A stretch of DNA of 64,000 nucleotides from Hemerocallis citrina. Taxonomy: Eukaryota > Streptophyta > Magnoliopsida > Asparagales > Asphodelaceae. Within the stretch, counting starts at the first letter, position 1. Each line of letters opens with the position of its first letter. The translations under genes were made by a program, and so were the position numbers. The stretch covers positions 179,471,654 to 179,535,653 of the forward strand of contig CM030368.1 in assembly GCA_017893485.1 (NCBI GenBank), in the 5' to 3' direction. The notes under the pieces were generated by a model, which was not told the origin of the DNA, searched no databases, and saw only the letters and a list, made by a program, of their open reading frames with translations. Below are positions 12,037-23,305 of this stretch, piece by piece.

Positions 12037-13339
12037 AGTTTCCGAAGCAACATGCAGCCCATACTACATGCGACCCCATCTCAAGCCGTTTCTCCATATA
12101 TAGGGATTTGAACCCGCGTTATGAACTTCTAATTGTACACAACCTGTTCCTGACACCTACACGTGACTGATGAGGTTGTAGATGTGGTCATGTGCCACTG
12201 ATGCAGTACGCCAGTGGTGTCTATGTTCGCCACTGCTACCCGGCCAACCGGACCTCACTCAAAACTAGACGAACCCAACGTATCGGGCATCATTTCAAAA
12301 TCCAAATCATAGGGTCTCGCAAGCACAGGGTAGCACGAAGCCTACCCTGTGGCACCCCTGGGGTCTCACAAGTGCAGGACTGCCCAATGCATCCTGTGGC
12401 ACCCCTAAGCCACGGTACTTCAGGAATTAACAGCGCGAGATACGCAATCCGTGCTCCCAACTCGTGAGACGGCACCGTACGTATCCCTTTAACAGGAAGG
12501 CGCAACCCAATAACACCACCTAAGATCGGCCCTAAAGAAAGGTTTGGTCGTACGATGCACCCTTCTACCAACTCTCCTTCTTTCTGGCAAAAAGGTTAAG
12601 TAATGGTTTCATAAGTCACTACCCTAATGATGTTACTACTCCTATACAATCTTACATAATTTCAAACTTAGAAAATCATGGTCCAACTCGTGGTCCCTCG
12701 ATCCAAGACTCGAGTAACGAGATCACTCTCACTCATTCCTACCCCTAACTCGGATTCTACCAACACTCTTGGCCCACGGTCAACCTACATCGGTTAAGAT
12801 CCGTCGACGCCCGAGGTGAGATCTATCCATTTTACTCTAAGGGGGTAGGATGTGGTCTTGATGGTCGATGACCCTTAGGGTCATTGAAGACCCTAAATTA
12901 GCTTTTTATCAAGCTACAACTATTAGAACTTCTCAACCCTTATTGCTATGAATGAAGGGTGCTCATATGCTATGGTTCCATTTTAAATTAGAACCTACTC
13001 GACTAGAGTCCCTGGGTTCTCTTCCTAACCCACATAAACATCGGTACATTTCCTCATGCAACTAGGATGCTATACTATACCGTCCAAGCATGTATGGTTC
13101 CTTACTAACATCAACTACAACAAGGTAGTTTACAACTACAATTTCAACATGGCTCTTTCTCATTACTTAGCCTATGGCAATTCAATCATGGTATGCAATT
13201 GCAAGCATCAACCTACAACAATTAATCATGGTATATATGACATAACCATCAACTTACAACATTCTTAATTATGAATGCGATTTAGCATGCACTCGTAACA
13301 AGTCTTAAGCATGGGTATATAACTAGTATGAACATACAA

Positions 13340-13860
13340 CATCCCAAGGCATGGTAGGCATTTTTAATTTAAATCCTACAACATTCTAAGCATGTTTATA
13401 CACTTAGCATGGTATACATCATTCCTAAACATGGTAGGTATTTTTAATATAAATCCTACAACATTCTAAGCATGTACATACACTTAGCATGGTATTCATC
13501 ATTCCTAAACATGGTAGGTATTTTTAATATAAATCCTACAACATTCTAAGCATGTACATACACTTAGCATGGTATTCATCATTCCTAAACATGGTAGGTA
13601 TTTTTAATATAAATCCTACAACATTCTAAGCATGTACATACACTTAGCATGGTATTCATCATTCCTAAACATGGTAGGTATTTTTAGAATGAATCCTACA
13701 ACATTATAAGCATGAATAAATTAATCTAAACATGGTAGGAAATTTTAGAATGAATCCTACAACATTCTAAGCATGAATATTATTTCTAAACATGGTAGGT
13801 ATTTTTAGAATGAATCCTACAACATTCTAAGCATGAATAAATTAATCTAATCCAATCTTA
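13340..13860. repeat. 80-bp tandem repeat inside solo LTR
   Basis: ATGGTAGGTATTTTTAATAT recurs with exact 80-bp spacing (ATGGTAGGTA at 13431, 13511, 13591 and 13671). Shorter degenerate units carrying TTTTAGAATGAATCCTACAA follow. The sharp 80-bp copies look younger than the flanking units. No coding potential. Confidence 0.88.
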
Positions 13861-14764
13861 GCATGGTATTTACTTTAACATAAACACAACATCCATTTAA
13901 TAATCATCTACTAAGATTTCCCATAACATAAATATCTACAACTATTTTATTTTAACATCTACTACTACTACTTTATTGGAACATACATATCTACTACTAC
14001 TACCATGAGTTTCTACTAAAATATAACATAAATATCTACAACTAAATTACTTACTAAAAATCTTTATTAGCATATGTTTCTTATTATTACTAGTGGACAT
14101 AAAAGAGATCTTTTTAATCCTTTTACAACTAGTGATTAGATAGTTTCTTTTCCATTAATAACTACAATGGTTTCTTTCTTACTTAAGCTTATAAAAGAAC
14201 TAAACAATAATAAAATAAGTAAAAGCCTTTCCATTTTGGGTTTAACCAACATATGCCTTCTTCTATTTTTGTCCAAGTCAATGTTTGTCCTACAACCAAG
14301 ATGGTTGTATACTTAGTCCATATGCCTTATGTATTAGTTCACATTCAAGTCCTACAACCTTAAATGGTTGTATGTATGAGTCCATATGCCTTATGTCATT
14401 TTAGTCCAAGTAGTTAGTTTTTTTTTTGAGTCAAACAATAACTACTAACAACAATCAAAATAAGAAACTCTTACAACCATACTACTTCAAAACAACCACA
14501 CCAAAAGAAAAATAAACAAGGAGGGTAAGAAGAAGAAGAACATCAAAACACCATTCAAATAAACAAACAAACAAACAAATAAGGAGAAACCCCCACTTGT
14601 TTCACTTGTAGGAAGAACTAGCTATGCTACTTCTCCTTCCTCCTAGCTTTTAGAACTCCTACTAAACCTACAAGAAAAACTCTCAAGTTAGCATGGTGTT
14701 CTCTCTTTCTTTTCCTTTCTTTCTTTTGATCTTTCTAAAATGAGACAAAGGTGGAGGAAGGGGG

Positions 14765-14774
14765 TATTTATAGG
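14765..14774 (-). promoter_or_regulatory. TATA box of solo LTR
   Basis: ACCTATAAATA on the minus strand lies about 600 bp from the LTR 5' end (15374). This gives a short U3 and a very long transcribed R-U5 part of over 3 kb. Confidence 0.55.
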
Positions 14775-15974
14775 TGGGGAGAAGGGTGGATAGTGCAAAT
14801 GTGCACATACAAAAGTGCACAAAGGCCCTCCCATGAAATGGGGGCCGGCCATACCCCTAGGGTGGTAGGGATGAGGTGGAGGTATGGTGAGGGTATGGTG
14901 TTATGTGGGGGAGGTGTTATGTGAGGGTTTCTAGAAGGTTTTCCTTAACCTCTTCATGCACACGTAACCTAGGTTAACACTTATAAACCCTAACAATCTA
15001 ATAGGCTTTGTCATAACAAAGGCAAGTGTTGTCCAAAAATACACAACACGCAATTTATATAATGCACTAATCGACATACTACACGTATGTGCGCATATAT
15101 GTATGTATAACGAAAATCTTCGCATAATCCGCATAAAAATAATTTAATCTCGGAAATAATAATAAAATAAATTCTATTATTAGTTCGAAAGATCACGGTA
15201 TCAATTTGATACAAGACGGATGTATACTGACTGATATCTGGGTACAGATAATGTCTATGAATAAACCGGGTGAAAATCACCAAAATATTCTAATTTTGGA
15301 ATTAAAACAAAATAATAATAAAATAATAATAAAATAATAATTTATATACGGTAATATCCGTCCGGGATATTACAGCACGTGCATAATTATAAATGATATC
15401 TTAGGTTTAAACCTAGACCTATGTTTGAATTTTTACTTTAAAAAGACTATATTTATTAAGACGTGCATCGCACGTGTAAATTACTAGTATATATATATGG
15501 TGAGGAGTAGAGTAAGTGAGTGTATATGTATATGTATGTGTATGAGGGATGCACGGGTTTTATTTTAGTTCTCCTCAAATACAAATGTCAAAAAATTATT
15601 TGGCATATGGTGGTACAAGTTCAAAAAATAAAAGAATAAGTTTAATTAAGCTTAGTTTAGGTTATTTATAATCTAACCCTTTAAATTAATCAAATAAAAT
15701 TTATATGCATGACTTCATAAAATTTTATATATTAAAAATATGATCAACACGTCTATTGAAAGCACGTGTATTGCGCGTATAAAAAAATATTTGAGTCAAA
15801 ATAGGAGAAAATAAATTTTGAGAGAACGGAAAAATATATAACAATCAAAGTACAAAATACGAAAAAAAATATTTATCTCAAGAATGTTTCGAATATTACA
15901 CGTAATGGTAAAAAATGCATGTGTGTAACACATGTGGGGCAAATTGTCATAACTCAGTTTTGTGGGGTGTTACA

Positions 15975-16945
15975 AAGACCACTGTCAGGAAAGCACGATG
16001 GTACTAGAGAAAGTGAATCTCATCATCATTTAAATAGACACTTACTGATATAGGGGACAGTGGATAGCCTTGAGAATGCATGTTATGACACTTCATATTT
16101 CTAAGTGGGTCAGGTTTGAATCCTCAGAAATGAAGAAAACTAGTTGGAATTGACGTCAAAGAGAATTGGTCGGATCCCCTGAAAATTGATGATGTTAACA
16201 AACAGGGAAGATGAGGTTAGTAATGAATTGAAACAAGTTGACTGATCAATGTGGGTCGATTAACTAGTCAAACGGGTTGGATCTAAGGAAACAACTGCAA
16301 CAGCGAGGGCAGGTGCAGGTCTGAGCGTCGGGTCGTTTCGGCATCGCAGCGGGTCAGATCTGGTGTGTCGGTTCAGATCTGTGTTTGGATCCTGTCAATT
16401 AAAACAAAACCAGAAGAAGGAGAAGATGGGGATCAACATGTTTAGCGGCTAGGGTTTGGAGAGGAGATGGGTCGTCGACTTTGGAGGTCAGGGTCGGTAA
16501 TTAAGATGATGGGTTGGCATGAAGGTAGTGGTGATGGAAGGATTCAATGAGGATGACAGGGAGAGGGATGACGCAGTGATGGAGGAGATGGGATGGCGAC
16601 GAATGGGTCCCATGGTGAGGCCGCTGGTGGCAGTCAACAGCTGCAGCAGCTCGCTAGTGTTGGAGATCTAATACCAATAAAATGTTTTATTATTTCTTAT
16701 TCACTTATGTGGATACAATGGTCTCCTATATAGGTAGCACAGACAAACACAGGCTTTTCCCGAAAATATGACAACTAATACAACTACATTTCTAATAATC
16801 ATGTTAACAATTATGTGTAGAATGAAGACAACATAAAACCGATAAGTATGGATATCAATGATGATATGTCGGCTCTAAAACTGAATTATTTAACTAATTT
16901 TGTCACGTCTCTTATTCATCTTGGCATTAATAATTTACCCTAACA
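15975..16945 (-). mobile_element. Probable copia remnant (leader plus LTR)
   Basis: A degenerate Met-tRNA primer site on the minus strand (16664-16675, AGATCTAATACCA on plus) is followed by a TG...CA segment, 16683-16945, ending CCCTAACA. That would be a 263-bp LTR of a minus-strand copia element. The sequence to its left (15975-16660) is G-rich with no recognisable gag, much like the leader of the copia element at 39061-39747. The assignment is tentative; only the primer-like site and LTR-like termini support it. Confidence 0.35.
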
Positions 16946-17690
16946 AAAAAAATTAGCTTCTCTCTCTAGAATTTCTAGAGAGAGAAGCTTTCACAAAAAA
17001 AAAGAAAAAAACTCAAACCTAAACCTAGATCTGAGGTTACTCCTTCTTCCCCTTCAACGGCGTTCGTCCAGATCTTAACGTCTCTCTCTTCTTCTTGAGC
17101 TTTTTCCTCATCCTTACTTTTGCTTCCTTATGTTTCTCATCGTGGCGCTAGGTTTCATCCGCGAGGCGGATTGGAGGGGGGAGGGTGGTCGCGGCCACCA
17201 TTCAGTGGGCTATTCGGTGTCGAAGTAGGGTGCGAGCGGCGACGTCCAAGGCTGCAGCGACTGCGATTGTGATGGGTTCAGGGGGTTATTCAGCGATGGG
17301 CTCAGTCGGTTATTTGGTTCCAATTATGCAGTATCCTTGGCAGGGCCGAAGGCTGCGTGCGGGGAGGATTGGGGGTGCCACCGGGTGCGTTGTGGTACGG
17401 GACTCGCATCGACGGTGGGTATCGAACGCGCTTCAGCTTTGGCAGGGCCTAAGGCAGCATGCAGGGAGGTTGGGGGTACCACCGGTACAACCGAGGTACG
17501 GTCGGTGTTGTCTGTGGTAGGCACCATCGGGGATGGCCCACGCAGGGAGGCTAGGTTTGGTGTGGGATTGCGGCTTCGGGGATGCCGCTAGCAGGGCTCG
17601 AGTTGGCCGTGCCGGGGCTGGTCGTGGAAGCACCGGCGCAGGGTGGAGTTCAATGAGCACGGGGTAAGCGGGGCTGTCGTAAAGGCATGT
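16946..17690. other. Unassigned intervening DNA with short repeats
   Basis: No gene is recognised. A perfect 17-bp inverted repeat (16955-16989) lies between oligo-A runs. From 17160 the DNA becomes GC-rich and contains a roughly 102-bp imperfect duplication (GGCAGGGCC at 17339 and 17441). The reading frames here (up to 111 codons) show no known domain and their composition mirrors the duplication. It could be leader sequence of an unknown retroelement or a LINE 5' region; nothing seen decides this. Confidence 0.4.
16955..16989. repeat. Perfect 17-bp inverted repeat
   Basis: Arms AGCTTCTCTCTCTAGAA and its exact complement are separated by one T, forming a 35-nt near-perfect palindrome. It is bounded by A-runs on both sides. 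Confidence 0.9.
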
Positions 17691-20600
17691 GGACGAGAAA
17701 GGGGAGAGAGTCAGCGGCTGAAATCCCCCAAGACGGTGTCCTACCAACGTCCGAGCCGACTTCCCTTATGAAAGCCTTTCGAGAGGAGTTGGATGTGCCT
17801 CCCATGGGGCCTCCATGGATGAGATGCAGGATGCATTCCTCTTCGAACTCGGAAGCTTCATTGCATCATTCAGGATGCTTGTTAGCCCCCCGAGGGGGAG
17901 GAGGAAGATCGGTTCAGTACTTTCTCACGAATTTGGCCAGCTGCCCCCTCTGGATGAGGGCCTCAATCTCGTTCTTCAAGACCCGACAATCATTGGTGTC
18001 ATGGCCATGGTCCCAGTGATAGCGGCACCACTTCTCTTTGTCACCCTTCTTGCCAGGGGTGTTCATCTTCGGGGCAGGAGGTATCACCCCTTCCTTCTCA
18101 ACTTCTATGAGAATAGTGGAAATGTTAGCGTTAAGAGGAGTGAATTTTTCAAATCTACCGATGCCAAAAACATGGCCAAGGCCTACGCCAAAGCCTTCAC
18201 TCAGGTGTCGGAGCGATACCCTGAGGTGGACTGCTCGGGGTGGAGGCTCTTCCCTGGCCACGTGAAGGCTTCAACCCCGAGTCGGAGGATGAGGATGGCA
18301 ATGATGAAGAAGACCGTGAGGTCGAAGTCGTCGGTGAGGCACCGATTACTGAGGTGACCCCTCTGGCGATTGTGGCCCCTTCGGGAGGATCTATTCCCGC
18401 ATGAGGGTCTTAAAGCTTTCGATGTGATCGACGGGGTCAGACTCCCCAGAATAAGTCTTGAATTGGGGAGGCTTAAAGCCTATTGGAACGGACACCTCCA
18501 TGATGGTCCTTCCTCTAAGCTCTTCTTCACTGTCTAGCTGACCCAAGCGCCTCTCCATTTCATGGAGACGACGGTAGATAGTGTCATCCCTTCGACGGTA
18601 ATCAAACGAGCCTCTGGACTCGTCTTCGTACGAGGTAGAGCGGGGGCTACGACGACGGTAGCTCCGAGAGTGGCGAGGACTAGAAATGTGCTGGGGATTG
18701 CTAGGAGCTGAGGGAGGAGTTAGGGACCGTGGGCGAGGACTTTGGACCGGAGGAGGAGTGGGGATCCTCCGAGCATTGTTATTATTGGGTCGGAGATGGA
18801 GGGCTTACAAGATGGTTGCCTGGAATTGCTGGAATTCGGCACGGGTGATAGAAGCATTATCATCCCTCAAATGGCAGCTCCGTTAACATCCTCTTCCTCG
18901 CTACTTTCAGAGGGCTCAAACTATCCTGGGACAGACTTAAGCCCGCCGGCTACACACTCCACGGGTTCACGGGAGTGCTAGTGACTATTGAAGGGGTGAT
19001 CACCCTCGACGGTAATTAAATGAGCCTCTGGACTCGTCTTCGTACGAGGGAGAGCGGGGGCTACGACGACAGTAGCTCCGAGAGTGGCGAGGACTAGGAA
19101 TGTGTTGGTGGTTTCTAGGAGCTGGGGGAGGAGTTAGGGACCATCGACGAGGACTTTGGACTGGAGGAGGAGTGGAAATCCTCCGAGCATTGTTATTGTT
19201 GGGTCGAAGATGGAGGGCTTGCAAGATGGTTACCTGGAATTACTGAAATTCGGTACGGGTGATAGGAGCATTATCATCCCTCGGTGAGCGAAATGTTCTT
19301 CTATAGTGCTCTGGGGACTCTCTCCGTCTTTGGTGAGGTGGACACCTCCTATGTTCTTGGCGATGAGGAGATCGCTCATTTGGACGTTGTTGGCGGGAGA
19401 CTCCCTCTCGAGACCGCCTTTCATCCAAACGGCGGCGAAGATCCTCTTCTTTATGCCGATTGTTAAGGGTGTTCTGCAGCAGGACCAACCTCCTCATCAG
19501 AACCTCCAACCCCATCGGGGTCAGACCGGTCATCAGAATGCCGGTGCGGGGGGCTCCCGTCCCAATCCTCCAAAACAATCTCTCCAACATGACCAAGTTT
19601 CCGTGCACAACCCCTCTACCGACTCCATGGCATCTCACAATCCCCGGGCCTCCGATGACCTCCGCAACACCTTTAACAATCGCCATAAAGAAAAGGATCT
19701 TCACCGCCGTTTGGATGAAAGGCGGGCCCGAGAGGGAGTCTCCCGCCAACAACGTCCAAATGAGCGATCTTCTCATCCCCGAGAACATAGGAGGTCTCCA
19801 CCTCACCAAAGACGGAGAGAGTCCCTTGAGCACTATAGAAGAAGGTTTCGCTCACCGAGGGATGATAATGCTCCTATCACCCGTGCCGAATTCCAGCAAT
19901 TCCAGGAAACCATCTTGCAAGCCCTCCATCTTCGACCCAACAATAATAATGCTCGGAGGATCCCCATTCCTCCTCTGGTCCAAAGTCCTCGCCGATGGTC
20001 CCTAACTCCTCCCTTAGCTCCTAGCAACCCCCAACACATTCCTAGTCCTTGCCACTCTCGAAGCTACCATCGTCGTAGCCCCCGCTCTCCCTCGTACGAA
20101 GACGAGTCCAGAGGCTCGTTTGATTACCGTCGAAGGGATGACACTGTCTACCGTCGTCTCCACGAAATGGAGAGGCACTTGGGTCAGCTAGACAGTGAAG
20201 AAGAGCTTAGAGGAAGGACCCTCCGCCCAAGTCGACCTCCTTTCTCTCAAACCATCATGGAGGCACCCGAAGACCTCCTTTGTTACAGATCAGGGCCTCT
20301 ACTGCTACAGGGTGATGCCTTTTGGGTTGAAGAATTCAGGCGCCACCTACCAATGCCTCGTTAACAAAGTCTTCCAAAATCAAATCGGCTGCAACATGGA
20401 GGTGTATGTTGATGATATGCTTGTGAAGAGCATCCATGGGGCCAACCATGTCACCGATCTACAAGAGGTGTTCGATGTACTCAGGAAGCATGATATGAGG
20501 CTCAATCCGAACAAGTGTGCGTTTGGAGAAGGAGGTCGGAGAAGTTTTGTGGGGGCTTCTTGGCGAGGGAGGACCGAAGGCTGGAGTTAAGGACATTCGA

Positions 20601-20822
20601 TTGGAATGCTGCTGCAACGACCGACTGGTTGAGGGAAGCGATGGACCTGGCTTCCGCAGTGAACCTTTTCACATAGTCTCTCAGCATCTCACCCTTCTTC
20701 TGGTTGAGGTAAAGTAGCGAAATGCTGGTCTTCTCAGTATGGCTACGACACCAATGATTGTCGGGCCTTGAAGAACGAGATTGAGGCCCTCATCCAGAGG
20801 GGGCAGCTGGTTAAATTCGTGA
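17690..20822. mobile_element. Scrambled mosaic of Tat-element fragments
   Basis: By eye these pieces match the main Tat copy at 20823-33656. 17720-17760 matches 23370-23405 (plus). 17762-18150 matches about 22480-22830 (inverted). 18151-18400 matches antisense-ORF sequence 29500-29750 (inverted). 18400-18850 matches about 21440-21930 (inverted). 18850-18975 matches 23010-23105 (plus). 19010-19467 matches 21250-21700 (inverted). 19470-20260 matches 21056-21815 (plus). 20262-20520 matches RT 23935-24190 (plus). 20520-20700 matches 22130-22310 (inverted). 20735-20822 matches 22611-22690 (plus). The order and strand are therefore reshuffled. No intact coding region results; long frames here are shadows of gag. 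Confidence 0.8.
19010..20145. repeat. Large inverted repeat of gag sequence
   Basis: 19010-19467 is a minus-oriented gag fragment and about 19660-20145 is the same gag segment in plus orientation, separated by roughly 190 bp. Together they could fold into a hairpin with arms of about 450 bp. Similarity is visible across the whole arm (for example the AACGTCCAAATGAGCGATCT block and its complement). Confidence 0.75.
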
Positions 20823-20862
20823 GTACTATCTGTCTGCCCCCACACCGGATTTAGCAGTAACA
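20823..20862 (+). repeat. Stub of Tat 5' LTR (last about 40 bp)
   Basis: TACTATCTGTCTGCCC through TTTAGCAGTAACA matches the last 40 bp of the 3' LTR (33617-33656). The rest of the 5' LTR has been replaced by gag-derived mosaic sequence, giving a clear breakpoint near 20823. Confidence 0.8.
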
Positions 20863-20865
20863 GAT

Positions 20866-20884
20866 TGGCACCGTCTGTGGGAAC
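20866..20884 (+). other. Tat primer binding site
   Basis: TGGCACCGTCTGTGGGAAC lies three bases after the LTR end. It resembles the conserved site seen next to LTRs of plant Tat-type elements. I do not assign the priming tRNA from memory. Confidence 0.65.
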
Positions 20885-20933
20885 CCACGAATAGCGATCT
20901 TTCCTCTCCCCTTGCTTAAGATCATCTCCTGCC

Positions 20934-22729
20934 ATGTCTTCCCGAAAGCTGAGATCCAGAGGGTCCAACCGAGGACCTACTCCCCCTCAACAGTAGGAGA
21001 TCCCCCTCCAAACCGTCTAGCCAGCGGGTCCTCCTCCTCAACCTGATCAGGCCCCGCAGCAGGACCAACCTCCTCATCAGAACCTCCAACCCCCTCGGGG
21101 TCAGACCGGTCCTCAGAATGTCGTTGCGGGGGGCTCCAGTCCCAGTCCTCCGAAACAACCTCTCCAACATGACCACGTCTCCATGTACAACCCCTCTACC
21201 GACTCCATGGCATGTCACAATCCCCGGGCCTCTGATGACCTCTGCAACACCCTTAACAATCGGCATAAAGAAGAGGATCTTCGCCGCCATTTGGATGAAA
21301 GGCGGGCCCGAGAGGGAGTCTCCCGCCAATAACGTCCAAATGAGCGATCTCCTCATCGCCGAGAACATAGGAGGTCTCCGCCTCACCAAAGACAGAGAGA
21401 GTTCCCTGAGCACTACAGAAGAAGGTTTTGCTCACCGAGGGATGATAATGCTCCTATCACCCGTGCCGAATTCCAGCAATTCCAGGCAACCATTTTGCAA
21501 GCCCTCCATCTCCGACCCAACAATAACAATCCTCGGAGGATCCCCACTCCTCCTCCGGTCCAAAGTCCACGCCGACGGTCCCTAACTCCTCCCCCAGCTC
21601 CTAACAACCCCCAACACATTCCTAGTCCTCGCCACTCTCGGAGCTACCGTCATCGAAGTCCCCGCTCTCCCTTGTACAAAAACGAGTCCAGAGGCTCGTT
21701 TGATTACCGTCGAAGGGATGACACTGTCTACCGTCGTCTCCACAAAATGGAGAAGCGCTTGGGTCAGCTAGATAGAGAAGAAGAGCTTAGAGGAAGGACC
21801 CTTCGCCCAAGCTGACCTCCTTTCTCTCGAACCATCATGGAGGTGCCCGTTCCAATAGGCTTCAAGTCTCCCCAATTCGAGACTTATTCCGGGGAGTTTG
21901 ACCCCGTCGATCACATCGAAAGCTTTAAGACCCTCATGCTAATCCACCAAGCTTCCGATGCTCTGCTGTGCAAGACCTTCCCCGCTACTCTCAAGGGTCC
22001 GGCCCGGGAATGCTACTCTCGCCTCGCCCCATCCTTAATATTCTCCTTCGAGCAATTCGAAACCCTCTTCGTCACCCACTTCTTGAGTAGCCGCCGAACT
22101 GAGAAGACCAGTATTTCGCTACTCTACCTCAACCAGAAGAAGGGTGAGAAGCTGAGAGACTATGTGAAAAGGTTCACCGCGGAGCCAGGTCCATCGCTTC
22201 CCTCGACCAGTCGGTCGCTGCAGCAGCATTCCAATCGAATGTCCTTAACTCCAGCCTTCAGTCCTCCCTCACCAAGAAGCCCCCGCAAAACTTCTCCGAC
22301 CTCCCTCTCAGAAGCGAGAAGTATATTCGGGCTGAGGAAGCTGAGCATCGCCCCACCCTTGAGGGGCCTTCCTCCGGAACCAAAAGAAAGGCAGGTGAAG
22401 AAGAGGGAGCCAAGAAGCTCCAGAAGGACAATGGCGGTCAGCGCCGCCCTCCCCCTAGATTTGAAAAATTCACTCCTCTTAATGCCAACATTTCCACTAT
22501 TCTCATGGAAGTTGAGAAGGAAGGGGTGATACCTCCTGCTCCGAAGATGAACACCCCTGACAAGAAGGGGGACAAAGAGAAGTGGTGTCGCTATCACTGG
22601 GACCATGGCCACGACACCAATGATTGTCGGGCCTTGAAGAACGAGATTGAGGCCCTCATCCAGAGGGGGCAGCTGGCCAAATTCATGAGAAAGGACCGAA
22701 CCGATCTTCCTCCCCCCTCGGGGGGTTAA
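20934..22729 (+). pseudogene. Tat-type gag (broken)
   Basis: The frame can be followed from an ATG at 20934. It stops at 20994 (TAG after 20 codons), and further stops and shifts follow. The N-terminal part is Pro/Gln- and Arg-rich, with repeated RRSP-like stretches. The capsid core runs from about 21837 (FKSPQFETYSGEFDPVDHI, then FLSSRRTEKTSISLL and LRDYVKRF). The C-terminal zinc-binding motif is WCRYHWDHGHDTNDC, followed by LIQRGQLAKF, the usual end of Tat-group gag. Copies of this same segment make up most of the mosaic upstream. Confidence 0.85.
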
Positions 22730-22970
22730 CAAGCGTCCTGAACGACGCGATGAAACTCCCGAGTTCGAAGAGGAATGCATTATGCATCTCATCCATGGAG
22801 GCCCCATGGGAGGCACCTCTAACTCCTCTCGTAAGGCTTTCATAAGGGAAGTCAACTCAGTACATGGCATGCCCCCTCCCAAAGGCCTCGGAGTACCGGT
22901 CACTTTTTCAGATGAAGACCTCGAGGGTGTTTGAACCCCCCATTGTGATGCACTAGTCATCAACCTCCAT

Positions 22971-23282
22971 ATGGCGAACTTTAAAGTGGAGAGGATCCTA
23001 GTAGACAATGGCAGCTCCGTTAACATCCTCTTCCTCACTGCTTTCAAAGGGCTCAAACTATTCCGGGACAGACTTAAGCCCGCCGGCTACACACTCCATG
23101 GGTTCACCCTCGACGTAAATACTGGCAAAACTCCTACAATCCGAACGGAGCCGATGGACTCAATGGTCGTCGATGTCCCCGCTGCTTATAATGTGATCCT
23201 AGGCCGACCTGGCCTAGCTGCTCTCGAAGCCGTCCCTTCTGCTTATCACCTCAAGATGAAGTTCCCCACCCGGGCAAAGTAG
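22971..23282 (+). pseudogene. Tat-type aspartic protease
   Basis: The catalytic motif is [14 protein letters not shown] near residue 10, with the downstream NVILGRPGL flap-side motif near residue 80. This retropepsin cleaves the gag-pol polyprotein. The frame is open for about 100 residues but is separated from gag by stops (22730-22970) and ends in TAG at 23280, before RT. It reads as part of a former single polyprotein. Confidence 0.8.
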
Positions 23283-23305
23283 GGGAAGTAAGAGGCAGCC
23301 AGGAA

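Larger units (their letters stand above)
11485..15374 (-). mobile_element. Solo LTR (3890 bp), GCACG target duplication
   Basis: The plus strand begins TGTAGCACCCCGATTTCC and ends CGGGATATTACA, i.e. a TG...CA LTR in minus orientation. It is flanked by perfect 5-bp repeats GCACG at 11480-11484 and 15375-15379. No internal region is present, so this is a solo LTR left by recombination between two LTRs. Its ends resemble the other chromovirus-type LTRs here, but much of the interior differs, suggesting another family. It contains tandem repeats (28 bp near 11878-12036, 80 bp near 13340-13860) and a TATA box on the minus strand. Confidence 0.9.
9103..15974 (-). repeat. Chromovirus-type LTR, interrupted by a solo LTR
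   Basis: The minus-strand 5' end is at 15974 (TGTAACACCCCACAAAACTG). It aligns by eye with the start of the solo LTR at 45143, including the GAGTAATGACAATTTTGCCC-like block. The LTR runs from 15974 down to 15375, is cut by the 11485-15374 solo LTR, and resumes 11484 to 9103, where it meets the SIRE LTR end. About 3.0 kb survive and the last part is missing. It duplicates the TACCCTACCGAACTTAATTC-like block also found near 5890, so it is a different LTR copy from 4858-6130. B-box-like sequences occur near 10079 and 10242. Confidence 0.75.

Noticed and set aside
17185..17747. ORFs of 84-111 codons in GC-rich DNA
   Set aside because: Overlapping frames on both strands, no recognisable domain, and the sequence contains a 102-bp internal duplication; most likely chance ORFs.
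19306..20364. A 352-codon plus-strand ORF that looks like a novel Arg/Pro-rich protein
   Set aside because: It is gag sequence of the Tat element (partly read antisense at its start) fused across mosaic junctions; not an independent gene.
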